Positions 62,537 to 64,000 of a DNA stretch of 64,000 nucleotides are shown here, piece by piece. A model generated the notes under the pieces. The model was given only the letters and a program-made list of their open reading frames with translations, had not been told where the DNA came from and searched no databases. This stretch comes from Leptoclinus maculatus (lineage: Eukaryota > Chordata > Actinopteri > Perciformes > Stichaeidae). Positions within the stretch are counted from its first letter, which is position 1, and the number at the start of each line of letters is the position of its first letter. Where the stretch lies: assembly GCA_032191485.1 (NCBI GenBank), contig JAVDOI010000008.1, positions 22,391,049-22,455,048 on the forward strand, in the 5' to 3' direction. A program made the position numbers and the translations under genes.

Positions 62537-64000
62537 AACAGGCTCATCCGTTCTAATTCACTTGGTTTTTACGATGTGTCAGCATCTCATGATACTGTGG
62601 ATTCCATGAAGTCTCAAGTCTTTCCTAAAATGAGGGACCGTATATTAAACCTCACATTTCATGAACCAGTATGAAGCACGAAAGATCACATGGCAGTCAA
62701 TGGACTTCATGCCACGTCAGCAGCAAACACTAGTAACTGTGTAAATGAGTGTGTGTTGGTGAGAATTGTAAAGCATAATTAACGCTTTAATAATTCTATA
62801 CACGGCTACATGTCCCGCCCCATATCAAGATGAAATGGATGGTATGATGATATCAGCCTATACTAGCCTCAGGAGAACCCCTCAGGATAGTGTCAACATC
62901 ATTCTGAAGAGAAATTTATATAGAGTTTTCAAACTCAAAATTGCTTTAACGTAATGAAACATATAATCCATTAGTGAACATGAGGCTTGGATAACAGCGG
63001 ACTATAACACATGACTTCTCAGACAGGTCTGGAACACTCGTGAATTGTGTTAGAAACGTACAGAAAATGAAAAATACGAGAGAATTGATGAATAAGGAAA
63101 GTTCTCCTGAATCACTCGTACAAGTCACTTAAGAACAAATCTGTTTGTTTCAAGTGGTTCTAGCATGAGGCCCAGTTATCATATCACTTGATCATAGATA
63201 CAATATCCACATTCAGACAACCTGCTGCACTGCGATGCTTAGTTACCGGTAGTAGTTCTAGATTCCCTTGCAAAACACCAGTGGATTCATACAATGCTTC
63301 CCAATCACCCTAATGGCAAAAAAAGCACATACCCTCACAATAACACACACCACCAACCTACAAAACCTCCTCTCCTGTGGGAAAGGCTTGGTGCCGTAAT
63401 GACCCTTAACTACTTCCGTGCTGCAAGGGGTTGACGGAGGCTGAAGTTGAGGCTCCATCCTGCGGCGGTGTGTGTTTTGTGAGCCATGAATGCGTGTTAG
63501 TGTGACAAAAGAGTGCGTGTGTTCTTGTAGGAACCGGTGTGCACATTACATGTGTGTGTCTGACATTAGTCTTTACTCGTTCTCCAGCAAGACATTTTAA
63601 CCCGTACACACAGGAGCCCCCGGCTGCTACTGACCAACGGGAGCACAGCAGAAACTCTTACCATCTGCAGCAGTTTAACATACAGATGGGTACAAAATAC
63701 CTACACACTTCCCATTCTTCATGGGTACACATACATACACAAACACAGGCAGACAACAGCGGGGAGCTTTAAGTGAACCCCGCTGCTTTCATCTCGCCTT
63801 CAATCAGATAAATTAGCTGCCTGCTGGTTACCGGCCAGTGTGCCTCCTGATTCGGGGGGTTTTATACCTTTTTTTTGTTTCCCCTCAGCAGGACAGAAAC
63901 GCTGGAACATCTTGATGCCAGAACAGCCCCTGTCCGGCCCATACTTTCACATCAGCCTACAGTACATCCACACAGACAGATATGATACCCAAACACTGGC

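Larger units (their letters stand above)
38141..64000 (-). other. vps13b intron, at least 25.9 kb, open at the right edge
   Basis: No further exon could be found. In particular, I saw nothing encoding the stretch that precedes GAVLL in vertebrate VPS13B, so the upstream exon probably lies beyond 64000. Contents: long (CA)n/(TG)n tracts, a SINE (49012-49300), a family A copy (49301-49812), an inverted repeat (51150-51357), hAT-like elements (about 53080-53355 and 54984-55270), a LINE 3' fragment (55698-56058), a (GA)n tract (58249-58296), purine-rich tracts, and several unique stretches that may be conserved regulatory DNA. Other blocks over 300 bases show nothing I can name. Confidence 0.75.

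Noticed and set aside
38141..64000. Intronic microRNAs known from mammalian VPS13B (miR-599, miR-875)
   Set aside because: I looked for their mature sequences from memory across all the introns in the window and saw no match; they may be absent in fish or lie in another intron.

Overview
This window looks like genomic DNA from a ray-finned fish, probably a percomorph teleost. It holds a long, intron-rich vertebrate gene, very abundant (CA)n microsatellites, and repeat types typical of teleosts: Tc1/mariner, hAT-like MITEs, a tRNA-derived SINE, LINE 3' ends, and fragments of THAP, SWIM/YqaJ-like and RecQ-like transposon-associated proteins. I see no bacterial, plasmid, viral or CRISPR features.

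The only host gene I can support is vps13b (COH1, the Cohen-syndrome gene), on the minus strand. Five consecutive coding exons are visible, in transcript order 38140-38031, 33811-33649, 18508-18375, 2176-1942 and 154-1, the last running off the window. All junctions are GT-AG, the phases fit at every join, and the joined protein (about 260 residues) follows the vertebrate VPS13B sequence from the N-terminal third of the roughly 4,000-residue protein. Intron lengths in transcript order are at least 25.9 kb (open at the right edge), 4.2 kb, 15.1 kb, 16.2 kb and 1.8 kb. The right 40% of the window is one intron; the preceding exon was not found.

The introns hold most of the other content. The 2.2-18.4 kb intron has two copies of an unnamed ~0.5 kb dispersed repeat (family A), a RecQ-like helicase fragment and an hAT-like element. 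The 18.5-33.6 kb intron has a decayed Tc1 transposase gene, more family A, a second repeat (family B), a two-gene transposon derivative at 31.8-32.45 kb, and a 253 bp hAT-like MITE. The 33.8-38.0 kb intron has a second family B copy and a CpG-retaining block. The large right-hand intron has a SINE joined to a family A copy, further hAT-like elements, a LINE 3' fragment, an inverted repeat, long (CA)n/(GA)n tracts, and several unique AT-rich stretches that could be conserved regulatory elements.

The most interesting element is the 654 bp unit at 31801-32454. It has diverged terminal inverted repeats, the start of a THAP-domain protein reading inward from the left, and the start of a SWIM/YqaJ-type protein reading inward from the right. 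This fits an internally deleted copy of an ISL2EU-like DNA transposon that kept the 5' ends of both its genes. I did not find a convincing new multi-gene biological system beyond this.
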